Source: a virus. From it: a stretch of 64,000 nucleotides of DNA. Both the position numbers and the translations under genes were made by a program. Every line of letters starts with the position of its first letter. The first letter of the stretch is position 1. The stretch covers positions 42,980 to 106,979 of the IMG/VR virus record IMGVR_UViG_3300032020_000845. One strand, given 5' to 3'. Below the pieces are notes generated by a model, which did not search any database, was not told where the DNA came from, and saw only the letters and a list, made by a program, of their open reading frames with translations. Positions 33,501-43,300 of this stretch are shown piece after piece.

Positions 33501-34770
33501 TTTTTCTATATATAGTAGAAGGATGAAATCCCTTCTAGACAGAATCCTCAAAGATAAAGGTTTTCCAATAGAAGAGTCGATAGATTCTTGGATGAAAGAA
33601 ACTGATGGAGGAAAGCTAATTGTTGGATCAAAAGGTAAATCATCTAACCAAATAGTTCAAGAAATTCGAAAAGCAGATCTTACTGAAAAGGATATTAAAA
33701 AACAAATTAAAGATGAAGAAGAAGGCGAAGAAACTTATAATGAAATGGCAACGGAAGTTGTATGTCCAAAAGCAGAAAAAGCTTTAGAAGATATGGCTGA
33801 TGATGAAGCGGCTCACGCAGAAAAGTTAGAGGAAATTGTTTTACCTGCTGTTGAAGAAGAAGAAGAGGATACTGAGAAAGAAGCTTCAATAAAAACAGCA
33901 GTTGAGTATGATAGTTGGGATAGTGAGGAATTAGATAATGGATGGACAGTTATTGGTGATCAAAGAAGTGATGATTCTGACTATAAACTTGTACGAGTTA
34001 GGGATACGGAAACTGCAAGTCATTATAAAACTCTTGCTAAAGGGTATAATGTTCTAGATTTTGAAGAGTATGTAGAAGAAGTTAAAAAGTGGCCTCCACC
34101 TTCATTTACAAAAAAGAAAACAGCTCAAGAAGAAGTAGAAGAAGAAAAACCAAAAACAGAATATAAAGAATTAAAAACAAAACCACACAAACCAGAGTTG
34201 GAAGTAGAAGAAGAAGCTATTGTTGCAACTCCAGAAATGCAAAAAACTTTTCACGAAATACAGAACCATAAGCAAAGGTTGACAGAAATTAAAGCTCTTA
34301 TAGAGGAATCTCGACGTAAGGTGGAAGAGGAAATTCGTAAAATTCAGGAGGAACACGGAGCGATTAAGGAAGCGTCAGATGTGCAGGAGGGGATCGAAAA
34401 GTTAGCTGCTCTTGTTGAACAAGCTGAAACTCAAATAGTTGACCTTGGAGAATTTTTTGCACATTTAGATACATCTATAAAGGAGAAAAAATTTAAGCCT
34501 TCAGATGCGTGGAGAGTCCAAAAGTTATTGGAAAAATTTGGAAAGGAGGCGGAAACTTATTTAGATAAGGCTGAAAAGGGATCTAATTCTTTAAATACTG
34601 AAGTGAAACAACGTATTCTTACAGTATTTCCAAAACGTGAAGGATCTATTGAAAAGGAAGCTACTGTTTTTGATGCTATAAGAGAACTTGGAGAAAATCT
34701 TTGGTCATATGTTAAGTCTTTAAGTGAAATTTCAGCAGAAGGAGAACAATTGGAATTAGTTCTGGAATAA
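30589..34770 (+). CDS. Giant modular protein B (1393 aa) with KEAS-x-KTA linker motifs
   Basis: This is a second chain of modules. It opens with a basic region and a zinc ribbon (CTNCKHSF...YCPKCGLF), then a beta-rich domain around residues 130-260. Linkers ASKKTAF, TRKKTAA, ASLTKTAP, ASIKKIAE, AKKKTAV, ASTKTAA, ASIKTAV and TKKKTAQ separate later modules, often after an acidic EEE stretch. One module is a 55-residue unit in tandem duplicate. The C-terminal third is coiled coil. No catalytic motif stands out. Location and composition suggest a structural or internal virion protein. Confidence 0.6.
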   Translation: MLIPKEPEKNKKTHKKWFKAEKLKKVAKKESLPQEKEDLIRKHGQSNMKETVLSYACTNCKHSFSANSLRKEIIESAKKGSTLVYCPKCGLFLVADRKTKIPSKLGSKINRNADLTAIYPNQGIVPGYVPNTWVDRALLEKICHELGKYAESVGMFNPQLKFQRGIRGKVREGSPQNVKYAEYTIESVDNYDVRFRVIATAGITPIGKVIISNVFRTLDGREISFTQEGVEGFVSGKVYGSPDVKPVVPQIYYKERDPSRFREIVASKKTAFVKGIDDIPNMEFSEMKRKVMERLKRKYPEFKISDLDAYSDNTIDGMRDHWTDFGNPRMTVQDWFENVVDTIDADLEEEASQFITRKKTAAGVPIPGQQIEYQGKIYTVDTVVGDTSILKDETGLQTAPVPNLELNIQQGGSGLAAPAAPITAPVAKKIEEIVKRGLRDEKTLVPFTESDPDYSVAKQTDVDPDFSTPYEKSDQGILEEKDRAVQQMFRGGTSVRPTKSAAEIRWQRVKDEFYDTVEQDTGPWVLKTLSLESYVDVPKHWLDALRKDPEGLSQNFVSHWAEKHSYTLRDDEKRELQKLFVDWVFEFETEKEASLTKTAPEKADLESMVQKCMRDKGWEHAKCMNYVAGGVWHRKGKVDGLHPGMHGHTKDGYKFVILDVQGNEIQVDQENISGSFWTDRNEWEGKESPQYVEKSLEPGMYGNTKDGYKFVILDVEGDTIQVDQENISGSFWIGRNEWEKKEAPHYLQYVGKPLEEEEGEKEASIKKIAEPTGYHETDETGKQIELSRLRTLVEDYYRAGQFPPDFDYTKVMSEVSRMTRKQLLDILDKKLKDTHYPVVHAKKKTAVRTNMLCVDSEGEKIQFKKLEDVFNDLDDRFLSNIYDELEWLPLDSRKLKEVLKLLGYSRITNNDIQQLLQWIKEESPEWFMTLEEYKKVAEGFIQESLKKVASTKTAATVDEINEILQKNYGITFSIYSRRMKSLLDRILKDKGFPIEESIDSWMKETDGGKLIVGSKGKSSNQIVQEIRKADLTEKDIKKQIKDEEEGEETYNEMATEVVCPKAEKALEDMADDEAAHAEKLEEIVLPAVEEEEEDTEKEASIKTAVEYDSWDSEELDNGWTVIGDQRSDDSDYKLVRVRDTETASHYKTLAKGYNVLDFEEYVEEVKKWPPPSFTKKKTAQEEVEEEKPKTEYKELKTKPHKPELEVEEEAIVATPEMQKTFHEIQNHKQRLTEIKALIEESRRKVEEEIRKIQEEHGAIKEASDVQEGIEKLAALVEQAETQIVDLGEFFAHLDTSIKEKKFKPSDAWRVQKLLEKFGKEAETYLDKAEKGSNSLNTEVKQRILTVFPKREGSIEKEATVFDAIRELGENLWSYVKSLSEISAEGEQLELVLE
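32533..32785 (+). repeat. In-frame tandem duplication, 165-base period
   Basis: Two copies of a 55-residue unit lie in tandem inside giant protein B. The core of each, from ACAAAAGATGG at 32533 and at 32698, is almost identical in DNA, including silent positions, over about 90 bases. This indicates a recent duplication or gene conversion. The encoded core is GYKFVILDV followed by IQVDQENISGSFW. Confidence 0.85.
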
Positions 34771-34785
34771 ATAAGAGGAAAAATT

Positions 34786-34932
34786 ATGAAATGTCCAAAG
34801 TGTAATGTAGAACTACAGCAATGTAAAAATGGAATTGTGGTAGGATCTTTAAAAGATGGTATAAAAATATCTCTTTGGGAATGCCTCAAGTGTGGTTATT
34901 TAAAGACCTTAAAAGAGAAGGTTAAGTTTTAA
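34786..34932 (+). CDS. 48-residue zinc-ribbon protein
   Basis: ATG 34786 after AAGAGGA encodes CPKCNVE near the N terminus and ECLKCGYLK near the end, two CxxC knuckles that should form a zinc ribbon. It sits between giant protein B and the probable terminase small subunit. Confidence 0.6.
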   Translation: MKCPKCNVELQQCKNGIVVGSLKDGIKISLWECLKCGYLKTLKEKVKF

Positions 34933-34948
34933 TAACTTAGGAGACTAA

Positions 34949-35725
34949 ATGGAACAACATTCGAGTGGCAGTTCTATCCCCAAACCTAAAACACCCGGAT
35001 TACTCAGAGTGTCTAAGAGGTGTAAGATATGTCAAAATCTTCCTTACCTTAATGAAATTACTACGGTTCTTTTAGAAGGACAAATGACTTATAGGGAAAT
35101 CATTGAAAAGTGGGGAGATAAATTTACTCCTCCTTTGACTCCTACTAATATTAACAGTCACAAAAACCATTGTAATCCTAAAAAGGCGGCTGAGATTGAT
35201 GCTAAGAAGCGGGAACTTTCTTTAGTAGATCTTGATCCTGCTGTTGTTGAATTATACAAACAGAAATATGACGAAACTTTAAACAAAATAAAAACAGTTA
35301 GTTTATTATATGAAGCTCGGGTTAAAAATCTTTGGGAGCTATTAGCATACAAAAAGAGTATAGAAAATATAAATGCTTCAGAGAGATCTGTTGCTGACAG
35401 AAAGACTTTAAAAGATTTGACAATTTCGATTGACGAAATTATGAGAGGCCTTACGAAGGATTTGTTGACACACGTTAAAATAGAACAAGGTCCTGGAACT
35501 GTTAATGTTAATATTGCAATGGTCCAGAACTTTAAGGAAGGAGTAACAAAGTTTATTGAGGATTTTGTGGAAGTGTTGATTGAAGAAATTGACGATCCTC
35601 TTATTCAAAATAGAATAAAAGAACGTTTTGTAGAAAAGCTTGATGAAAGAATATTACCTTTGTTAGATCCAAAAAAAGCAATTATTGTTGATGCAAAAAT
35701 TGTATATGATGAAAATGAAGAATAA
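34949..35725 (+). CDS. Probable terminase small subunit
   Basis: The 258-residue protein lies just upstream of the terminase large subunit. Its N terminus has CKICQNLPYLNEI followed by a MTYREIIEKWGDKF helix-turn-helix-like region and an SHKNHC segment, suggesting a zinc-stabilised DNA-binding domain. The remainder is helical, suiting oligomerisation. I recognise no exact family, so the call rests mainly on position and the DNA-binding N terminus. It would recognise phage DNA for packaging. Confidence 0.55.
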   Translation: MEQHSSGSSIPKPKTPGLLRVSKRCKICQNLPYLNEITTVLLEGQMTYREIIEKWGDKFTPPLTPTNINSHKNHCNPKKAAEIDAKKRELSLVDLDPAVVELYKQKYDETLNKIKTVSLLYEARVKNLWELLAYKKSIENINASERSVADRKTLKDLTISIDEIMRGLTKDLLTHVKIEQGPGTVNVNIAMVQNFKEGVTKFIEDFVEVLIEEIDDPLIQNRIKERFVEKLDERILPLLDPKKAIIVDAKIVYDENEE

Positions 35726-35736
35726 AAGAGGAAAAA

Positions 35737-35967
35737 ATGGCTTTAATTATACCTCAAGGTAGAAATAAAGGATTGAGAAAAGAAGCGGTTATTATTGTCA
35801 CTTCATTAGAAGATCCTTTTAATTATGTTAAAATGAACGGCAAAACACCTCATTATTTTATGGAAGATCCTAAGGATACAGAAGTTCTTTATGTGAGTAC
35901 AGAACCTTTTACATTATCTCAAGCGCGAAAAGCATATGAGGTAGAGTTTGGTGAAATTGGCGAATAA
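35737..35967 (+). CDS. Small unknown protein between terminase subunits
   Basis: The 76-residue protein is beta-rich (EAVIIVTSLEDPFNYVKMNGK) with an acidic end. It sits between the probable small and the large terminase subunits. No family recognised. Confidence 0.55.
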   Translation: MALIIPQGRNKGLRKEAVIIVTSLEDPFNYVKMNGKTPHYFMEDPKDTEVLYVSTEPFTLSQARKAYEVEFGEIGE

Positions 35968-35970
35968 AGT

Positions 35971-38900
35971 ATGTCCTTTAAAGAAATCGTAGACGAAAAA
36001 TATAAAGAAAAGTCAGAACTGATTGCTCCTATGGAATCAGTTGATGCTTTAACTTTTGTTACCTCTCACAAATGGTTAGGAGAAAAACCATTTCCGTCTC
36101 AAAGTCTTATTTTAAAATTGTTATATGGATTGTGGAAAAAATACCCTATTATTGAGGAAGAACAGAAATTAATTGATACTTTAAAGACTGCGTGGAATAT
36201 TAACATTGATTTAGAAAACAGAGATATAAATCAAGTTATTGAAGTTTTAATTCTTGTAATTGGCCGTAGAGGAAGTAAAAGTTCAGTTGTTTCTTGGATT
36301 GCATCATTTGAGGCTTATAAACTTTTATGTAAAGGAAATCCACAAAAGTATTACAAAATAAGAGAAAGACACCCTATACATATTCTTAATTGTGCTTCTG
36401 ATGGAGATCAAGCTAAAGAAACGTTTAATCTTATAAAAGACAATATTAAGAAAATTGATTTTTTCCAAAAATATATAGATTTTGACAAAGACAACGAAAC
36501 AGAAATGCGTTTATTCTCTCCATATGATTTATTTTTAAATTCTCAAATACGTAGATATAATGAAACTCGGGGAAAAGGATCAATGAAAAAGAACCTATTG
36601 CGGGGTTCTATTTGTATTGAGTCTGTTACTACATCTGCTGCAACTAAAAGAGGAAAAGCAATCATTGGGTTAATTTTTGACGAATTTGCTCATTTTGGAA
36701 GATCTAAATATAGAAAAAGAACTTTGGAAGTTATGGAAGCACCTCAAACTGATCATGCAATGTGGGTTGCTCTTACCCCTTCTGTAAAAGATTTTGGAAA
36801 AGACGGATTAATTATTGCAATTAGTAGCCCTGCAGAAAAAGCTGGAGAATTTTATACTTTGTATTGTTTAGCTGGGGGAATGGAACAAAATGAAAGTGAA
36901 AAACTTCCACCGAATCCAAAATATTTATTGTTACAGCTTTCGACTTGGCAAGCAAATCCAAGGTTTGTAAAAGAAGATTTTGTAGATGATTATAGTAAAG
37001 ATCCTGTAAATGCTTCAATGGAATATGGAGCACATTTTGCAGAACCAGCAGCTTCATTTTTAAATCCTCAAAGAATTGACGATATGGTAGTTGAAGGAGC
37101 CCCAATTTTGTTACGGGGTAGGTCAGGACAATTGTATATTATTGTAGTTGATCCAGCGAGTACTAGTGATACTTATGCAATTGCTTGGGGGCATAGAGAA
37201 GATAGACCAACTGAAAAGTATTGGATTGATGGTTTGAAGGGATTCGAACCTACAACGAAAAGATTAGGGGATGGAAGGATTATTATAGAACCAATTGACT
37301 CTGACATTGTAATGGATTTTCTTTTAACTTTAATTAGAAATTTAAATGTGATGGGAAAGCAGGTTATGGAAATTTGTTATGATCAATGGAATTGTAAGAT
37401 AGGATCAGCTAAACTTTTTACAAATGAAGGAATGAAAACAATTGAAGAATTGTGTAAAGAAAACAAGCCTATTTTAGTTGCAACAAAAGATGGTTTTGCA
37501 AAGGCTGAAAAATTTTATGATAATGGTGTAAGATCTGTTGTAAAAATTCGAACTAAATTTGGTTATGAAGATGTGGGCACTAAAAATCATCCTTTTTGGA
37601 CTAAAAAGGAATGGCAGTGTATTGGAGATTTAAAAGTAGGAGATGAAGTAGCAATACAACCTTCTGCACTTTTTAATAAGTGCTCAACAATTTCTGTAAA
37701 CAGAGCTATTATTTATGGGTATTTAACATCTGAGGGGCAATGTTCTGGAAATAACACTATAATTGGATTTTCTAATATTGAAAAAGATATTCTTGATGAT
37801 TATTGCTTTTTATTTGAACAAGAATTTGGAAAAGTTCCTCATAGAAGGCTTATTAATAAAAAATTTTATAAGACGAGGAAAGATTCAAGAGGGAACATTG
37901 TATTGGAGGATACTGCAGCCTTATGGTCAAAAGAGATTACTGAAGAATTACGAAAGCATGAAGTATTAGGGACGTCATTTACAAAACATGTGCCCAAACC
38001 TATTCGCGAAGGGTCAAAAGAAGTGTGTTGTGCTTATCTTTCTGCATTATTCGAAGGAGATGGAACAATTGGATTTTATCCACAAAAAAATACAAAATAT
38101 GGACAAACAGATACTTATATTTGTTATGATTCTCGTTCTGAAGACCTTGTTAAAGATGTGCATTTAATTCTATTAAATTTGGGAATAATATCTTCGAGAA
38201 TGACCGGCATACAAGTAGGAAAACCTGTACATAGAATAACAATTAGAGGAAAGAATATTGATAGATTTGCAGTTCTTATAGGTTTTCGTGGTAAACGAAA
38301 AAAAGCACGTTTAGAAAAAGTTTTAGATCATCGTAGGCCATTGAAGAAATTTAGAGTTAAATCTTATTTGGATAATGATAATATTTTTTGGGATAAGATT
38401 ATCTCAATTGAAGAAATGCCTCCAGAAAGAGTATATGATATTACTGTTCCAGGAAAGCATTCTTTTGTTGTTAATGGATTTATTACTCATAATAGTATTG
38501 ATAGTATTCGTACATTGAGAAAAATGAAATTACCCGCATTTGAAACAACTTTTACGAACCCATATAAAGGTGTTATATATGGGACCTTTTTAGAAAAATT
38601 AAATCAAGGACAAATGTGTTGCTATGAAATAGATCCTGATCCTGCTGAGAACTGGGTTGCTAAGTTAAAATTAGAATTAAAATATTTACAAAAGATAATA
38701 AGTGGGGGAACTACATATTATGCAGCTCCAACAAGTGGTCCAGTTACCACAGATGATTTTGCAGATTGTTGTGCTAATTTAGTATACCGATTATCATCTC
38801 GTAAAGAAATGTCAAGCAAAACTATTAGAGAATTACATAAGCAACTTGGATCTCCAATTCCATTAGGAAGAGTTATTAATCCTCAAAAAGGGGGCCCAAT

Positions 38901-38973
38901 ATGGGGGGGTAAGAAAAAAGAGGATATAAGAGACAGACTTCGAGGAATAGATTCAAAAAGAAGTTGGAGATAA
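35971..38973 (+). CDS. terL: Terminase large subunit interrupted by an intein
   Basis: The 1000-residue product becomes a terminase of about 633 residues after splicing. The ATPase part has a Walker A-like GRRGSKSS at 98-105 and LIFDE at 234-238. The RNase H-like nuclease part has IIVVDPAS, ICYDQWN-S at the insertion site, and TTDDFADC near the end. It pumps DNA into proheads and cuts it. The intein (37393-38493) splits the conserved DQWNS motif of the nuclease, so splicing is needed for activity. The start has only a weak ribosome binding site. Confidence 0.92.
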   Translation: MSFKEIVDEKYKEKSELIAPMESVDALTFVTSHKWLGEKPFPSQSLILKLLYGLWKKYPIIEEEQKLIDTLKTAWNINIDLENRDINQVIEVLILVIGRRGSKSSVVSWIASFEAYKLLCKGNPQKYYKIRERHPIHILNCASDGDQAKETFNLIKDNIKKIDFFQKYIDFDKDNETEMRLFSPYDLFLNSQIRRYNETRGKGSMKKNLLRGSICIESVTTSAATKRGKAIIGLIFDEFAHFGRSKYRKRTLEVMEAPQTDHAMWVALTPSVKDFGKDGLIIAISSPAEKAGEFYTLYCLAGGMEQNESEKLPPNPKYLLLQLSTWQANPRFVKEDFVDDYSKDPVNASMEYGAHFAEPAASFLNPQRIDDMVVEGAPILLRGRSGQLYIIVVDPASTSDTYAIAWGHREDRPTEKYWIDGLKGFEPTTKRLGDGRIIIEPIDSDIVMDFLLTLIRNLNVMGKQVMEICYDQWNCKIGSAKLFTNEGMKTIEELCKENKPILVATKDGFAKAEKFYDNGVRSVVKIRTKFGYEDVGTKNHPFWTKKEWQCIGDLKVGDEVAIQPSALFNKCSTISVNRAIIYGYLTSEGQCSGNNTIIGFSNIEKDILDDYCFLFEQEFGKVPHRRLINKKFYKTRKDSRGNIVLEDTAALWSKEITEELRKHEVLGTSFTKHVPKPIREGSKEVCCAYLSALFEGDGTIGFYPQKNTKYGQTDTYICYDSRSEDLVKDVHLILLNLGIISSRMTGIQVGKPVHRITIRGKNIDRFAVLIGFRGKRKKARLEKVLDHRRPLKKFRVKSYLDNDNIFWDKIISIEEMPPERVYDITVPGKHSFVVNGFITHNSIDSIRTLRKMKLPAFETTFTNPYKGVIYGTFLEKLNQGQMCCYEIDPDPAENWVAKLKLELKYLQKIISGGTTYYAAPTSGPVTTDDFADCCANLVYRLSSRKEMSSKTIRELHKQLGSPIPLGRVINPQKGGPIWGGKKKEDIRDRLRGIDSKRSWR
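37393..38493 (+). other. Intein with LAGLIDADG homing endonuclease in TerL
   Basis: This 367-residue insertion begins with Cys (CKIGSAKLF) and ends VVNGFITHN before an extein Ser, the standard splice-junction residues. Block B appears as GTKNHPF, and block F as VYDITVPGKHSFVVNG. Two LAGLIDADG-like helices are visible, IIYGYLTSEGQC and AYLSALFEGDGTIGF, so the endonuclease may be active. Flanking exteins join in frame at DQWN-SID. Confidence 0.93.
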
Positions 38974-38991
38974 AAATTGGAGAAATTATAA

Positions 38992-39174
38992 ATGGCAACA
39001 AAAATTGATTATGATAAGGAAGCAGATGTTTTGTATATTACTTTGGGAACTAAAGAACCTTCTTATTGTGAAGAAGTTGATGATATATTGTTAATAGAAA
39101 AAGGTTTTACTACTAATAAAATTACTGGATTTCGTGTTTTAGATTTTAAACATCATTTAAAAAGGAAATTATAA
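38992..39174 (+). CDS. DUF2283-like protein
   Basis: The 60-residue protein matches the DUF2283 pattern: YDKEADVLYITLG near the N terminus and ITGFRVLDF near the end. Function is unknown; some relatives sit near toxin-antitoxin loci. It is followed directly by a WYL-like gene. Confidence 0.75.
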   Translation: MATKIDYDKEADVLYITLGTKEPSYCEEVDDILLIEKGFTTNKITGFRVLDFKHHLKRKL

Positions 39175-39405
39175 ATGCCAATGGAAGATATTCCGTTTGC
39201 AATACAAGAACATATAATGTTAGAAATTACTTATATGAATCAAAAGGGAGAAACATCTACAAGAACTGTGGAACCCTACGAAATAAAGGACGGATATTTT
39301 TTCGCTTGGGATATTGCCAAAGATGGTATCCGATGCTTCTTTCTATCTCCAAGCGTTCTTTTGGATGTCAAATTATTAGAGACGCGTTTTATTCCAAGAT
39401 TTTAA
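39175..39405 (+). CDS. Stand-alone WYL-like domain protein
   Basis: The 76-residue protein resembles a single WYL domain: ITYMNQKGETSTRTVEPYEIK, then GYFFAWDIAKDGIRCFFLS. WYL domains bind nucleic acids or ligands and usually sit on HTH regulators; here there is no HTH. It may act as a small sensor or regulator in the packaging block. Confidence 0.7.
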   Translation: MPMEDIPFAIQEHIMLEITYMNQKGETSTRTVEPYEIKDGYFFAWDIAKDGIRCFFLSPSVLLDVKLLETRFIPRF

Positions 39406-39437
39406 AAAAAACCTTTTAACGAAGTAAGGAGGAAGTC

Positions 39438-40127
39438 ATGCCGAAAGATAAGAAGAAACAAACAGATCCAACAGCTTTAGTTGAGAAGCAGGAAAGTAAA
39501 GATTTAAAGGAAAATACTATTGTTATCATCAATGGTCAAAAACTTGATCCAAAAGAATTACAGTCGCTTACAATTCAGTATTTAGATGGCACGTTGGTAG
39601 TGGAACTTACTACTATTACTGAAATGCAAAAAACGTTTACTTCTGCTCCAGATTCCCATACCCAAAGCGTAGATTCACATACATTATTAAAGTCATTGGT
39701 TCCACTTAATTTAAAGGTTGAAAAGGCCCCTTCAACTAAAGGCATTAGTATTACAAAAACTAAAGGTCCAGAAGTATATCCATTAGATGAAGATGGTCTT
39801 TTGAAGCTTAGTGCTATGAGTACTCTTAGAACTAATAAGAAGGATGATAGCAACAATCCAGTTTCAAAACTTAAACTTGTGTTGACTAAAAAGGCATTAC
39901 AAAATTATGATATTGTGGAAAACCTACAACTAACTACAGACGATTTCAATATAACAGATGTTACTAGTATTTCTTCTGCTTTAAATGATTTGGCAGTGCT
40001 AGAACAAAAAGTCCAACGAGATCCGATGGTTGTAAAGGTTGTGGAAGTTTCAAGTCCAAAAATTGTTATTACAGAAAATATATTTCACTTAACTGAAAAA
40101 TTTAAATTATATAAGGTGAAAGAATAA
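39438..40127 (+). CDS. Unknown protein, 229 residues
   Basis: The protein has a charged, probably disordered N terminus, a beta-rich NTIVIINGQKLDPKELQSLTI segment, and a C-terminal helical region. It lacks recognised motifs. AAGGAGG precedes ATG 39438. It lies between the terminase block and giant protein C and may be structural. Confidence 0.55.
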   Translation: MPKDKKKQTDPTALVEKQESKDLKENTIVIINGQKLDPKELQSLTIQYLDGTLVVELTTITEMQKTFTSAPDSHTQSVDSHTLLKSLVPLNLKVEKAPSTKGISITKTKGPEVYPLDEDGLLKLSAMSTLRTNKKDDSNNPVSKLKLVLTKKALQNYDIVENLQLTTDDFNITDVTSISSALNDLAVLEQKVQRDPMVVKVVEVSSPKIVITENIFHLTEKFKLYKVKE

Positions 40128-40334
40128 ATGACAAAAAATGATAAAATAGCCGAAATCAATGCTATTTTACAGCAGTTGGATGAAGAAGAGGTTTGCAACA
40201 TTAAAGATATTTTAAAAGATATGTATAGTTTTCCGTATGGACATATGTCTATTGATGTTCATAGTGGTCAAATAATAAATTGTAAATATACAAAGGAGAA
40301 GAGATTTTCTTTAAAGAAAAAGAAGGAGAACTAA
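40128..40334 (+). CDS. Small unknown protein, 68 residues
   Basis: It starts directly after the preceding stop. The N-terminal half is an acidic helix (INAILQQLDEEEVCNIKDIL) and the tail is strongly basic. No family recognised. Confidence 0.5.
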   Translation: MTKNDKIAEINAILQQLDEEEVCNIKDILKDMYSFPYGHMSIDVHSGQIINCKYTKEKRFSLKKKKEN

Positions 40335-40338
40335 ATAA

Positions 40339-43300
40339 ATGATAAAATTAGGTAGTGAACCGAATTGGGTTTTTGCAGATCTTGATTTGATTTCTGAATT
40401 ACTGGTTGAAAATAATATTCCTATTGAACATCCAAATTACGAAAAATACAAAGATTATATATTAGGCAAGTTTGAAGGAACGTGGTTTGTTTCTCCAGAG
40501 GAAATGGAAAAGGCAGTTCTTCAATATATTCCAAAAACAGCTTCTTTAAATTTTCGAAAAACAGCTGAACCTGAAACCCTTCAAGAAAATTTCTACGAAC
40601 CAGGAAAGTCCGATGAATATCCAAAAGGACCTAAAAAACCTCGCTTACGCTTTCCATTTTATAATTATCCAGATGATCAAGGAAATATAATTAACATAAA
40701 ACCTGATATTTCTAATCCAATGGAATATGATACAACTCCAGGACCTCATCCTCAAGGACCTGGAATATGTGGAAGTTTAAGTATGAAAAAGAGAGCACAA
40801 TCTAAAGGTCTTCTTACCTATAAAAAGCTTACGGATATTATGATGGTAGTGAAAGATCTTCAGCAGGTTGACTCTTTAGACTCTGACGAGGTTGAAGACC
40901 TTGCTGAAAATCTATATAATATTTTTGGAAATGATATATTGTCGGGAGCAATCTTAGCGGCGCATGAAGATAAAGCTTCTAGGTTTATACAAATGATAGG
41001 AGAGTATTTAGCTTTATCAACGAAAATAGGGTTGAAACCTTTAACTAAAGAGCTTTTAGAGAGTTTGATTAAGGTTTGCCAAGATCCAAGTAACCCAAAA
41101 CATCAGATAAAGAAAGTTCCTTTGGAAGATGTTTTTGAACCTAAGAAAGAAGAAGATGAATTTGAGGAAACTGAAGAAGAGATAGGTGAAAGATGGAAAG
41201 AAAAAGAAAAACAGATTCTACCTGAAAAAAAAGAACTCTCTCCAGAAACAATGGAAGTTCCCTATACCTTTCTACGAGACAAATACACTGAAGATGAAAT
41301 ATGGGATATAGCTAGAGGTAGAAAAACTGATGTATCTCCAGAAGAAATAGAAATGGCTAAATTTGTAATTGAGAGAGGTATTGTAGCCGGTAGATTGGGA
41401 ATGAGAAAAACTTCAACAACTGTTTCTGAACCAACTCCTGATGAATCATTACATGAACAACAAGGAGAACATCCAGGGCATACTTATTTTCAAGGAAGAG
41501 ATGAATGGGAAGATAAAGAACCTGATCAGGGGTTTGATATATTATTTCCAGAGAAGGTAAGAATAAAAAGGGATCCTTGGCTTTTTGAAGATAATCCAGT
41601 ATCTGAAATGACTGCAAGTAGATTAAATATGAGAAAGAAAGCTTATATTAATTTAGATAATTTAAAAAGATTATATGAAGGACAATTAAAACATCTTGGA
41701 GTTTATGATAGAGAATTAATGGAAGAAGTTAGAACAGATTTATTAGTAAATTTAGAGAATTTGATAAAAAGTACATTTAAAAAGTATAAAGGTTGGGAAG
41801 AAGAAGATATTCCAGCGGATCTTGAAGTTATTCAAGAATATGTTGATGGTTTAAAACAATCGCTAAAAAAAGATTCAGATTTAATGGTAATGATTGATTC
41901 GACAGTGAATGTTATACATCATTTTTTTGAGGATCATGGAGAACATTATTTGCTTTCTGAGATAGTTAATCCTAGACAAATTGAAAGGGCAGAAGAATTA
42001 CTTGCTACTATTTTTTCGCAAGTTAGTGAAAAATTGGAAGAAAAAGAAGAAAAACCAAAACCTTCCATACCTAAAAAAGTTCCTTTTGTTGATAAACGAG
42101 GTAATCCTCTTAAAATAAATGATATTGTATTTGCAAAAGATGAAGGATATTTTGGTAAATATGGAAGAATTGTATCCGTTGATCCTGAACCAATATATCT
42201 TTCTGATTTAGAAAAGTGGACTTATTCTATGTATGTAGAAACTACAGTAACAGAAGAAATGTTGGCAACTGAAGTAGTGTTAAGTAATGATATTGATAAG
42301 GATTCTATTGCGGTTGAGGCTACTAATCATATTCTTCAATTGGTAAAGAAAAAAGCATTTGATGTGAACAGTGCTTTTGATGTAATATTAGATGAATTGT
42401 ATATTGTTCTTGATCAAGAAATGATTCAGAAAATTAAAAATAATTTATATGATGAAGGGATAGATATAGAAAAAGAAGCTAAAAAATTATTGAGTGTAAG
42501 AAAAAATAATTCAACTTTTCAATTAAGTATACGAAAGAAAGCAATTATTTCTCCATTGCAACTAAAAAAGTTGTATGAATTAGAATTGTTATATAGAAAA
42601 GGAAATTTTGGTATTGAAGAGCAACTCGACAAATTATCAGAATATATAGTAAAAGAATTAATAGAGTTTTTAAATGATTGGTTACAATTTTATATTGCTG
42701 AGGAAGGACTAAATGAAGAAGCAAAAGCAGCAACAAATAGATTAGAATCTTGTAAACAAGAACTCGAGAATGCTTTTGATATCGATTCAAAAATAGTTGC
42801 AATAGATACTACTATAAATACAATGCATGTTGATTATGATGTCTTTGAACATTTAATTATGACATTTGAAGAATATGCAGAAAGGGAATTTAGATCAAAT
42901 AGAAAAGAGATACAAAAACACTATCAAGTATGGGATTCTTTGAAGACTTTTCTTCAGGAACAGGGTAAACTTACTGAAAGAATTTTTGAAAATAGATTAA
43001 ATATGAGAAAAATAGCTCTTGATCCTTTAACTCAAAGAGAATTATTACAAACTGGAATATTATTTCCATCTCCGGAATTTATAGAAAAAATGAACCTAAA
43101 AAAGGAAAAAGATAAAGAAGAACAAAAAGATAAATATAGAAGTTTTCAAAAACCTTTTGAACTAAAACATGAAAAAGGTTTAAAAGAAACTATACGAAAG
43201 AATATTGAGGAACAATTTATTATACCTCAACAACTAAAACTTCGATTTGACAAATTTGCGCAGGAATCCCCTAGAACCTTGGGGCCTCAAATAACAAAAC

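Noticed and set aside
33700-33860. Ferritin-like di-iron site in protein B (DEAAHAEKL)
   Set aside because: Only one ExxH-like pair is visible and the surrounding sequence is low-complexity acidic; not enough for a ferritin call.
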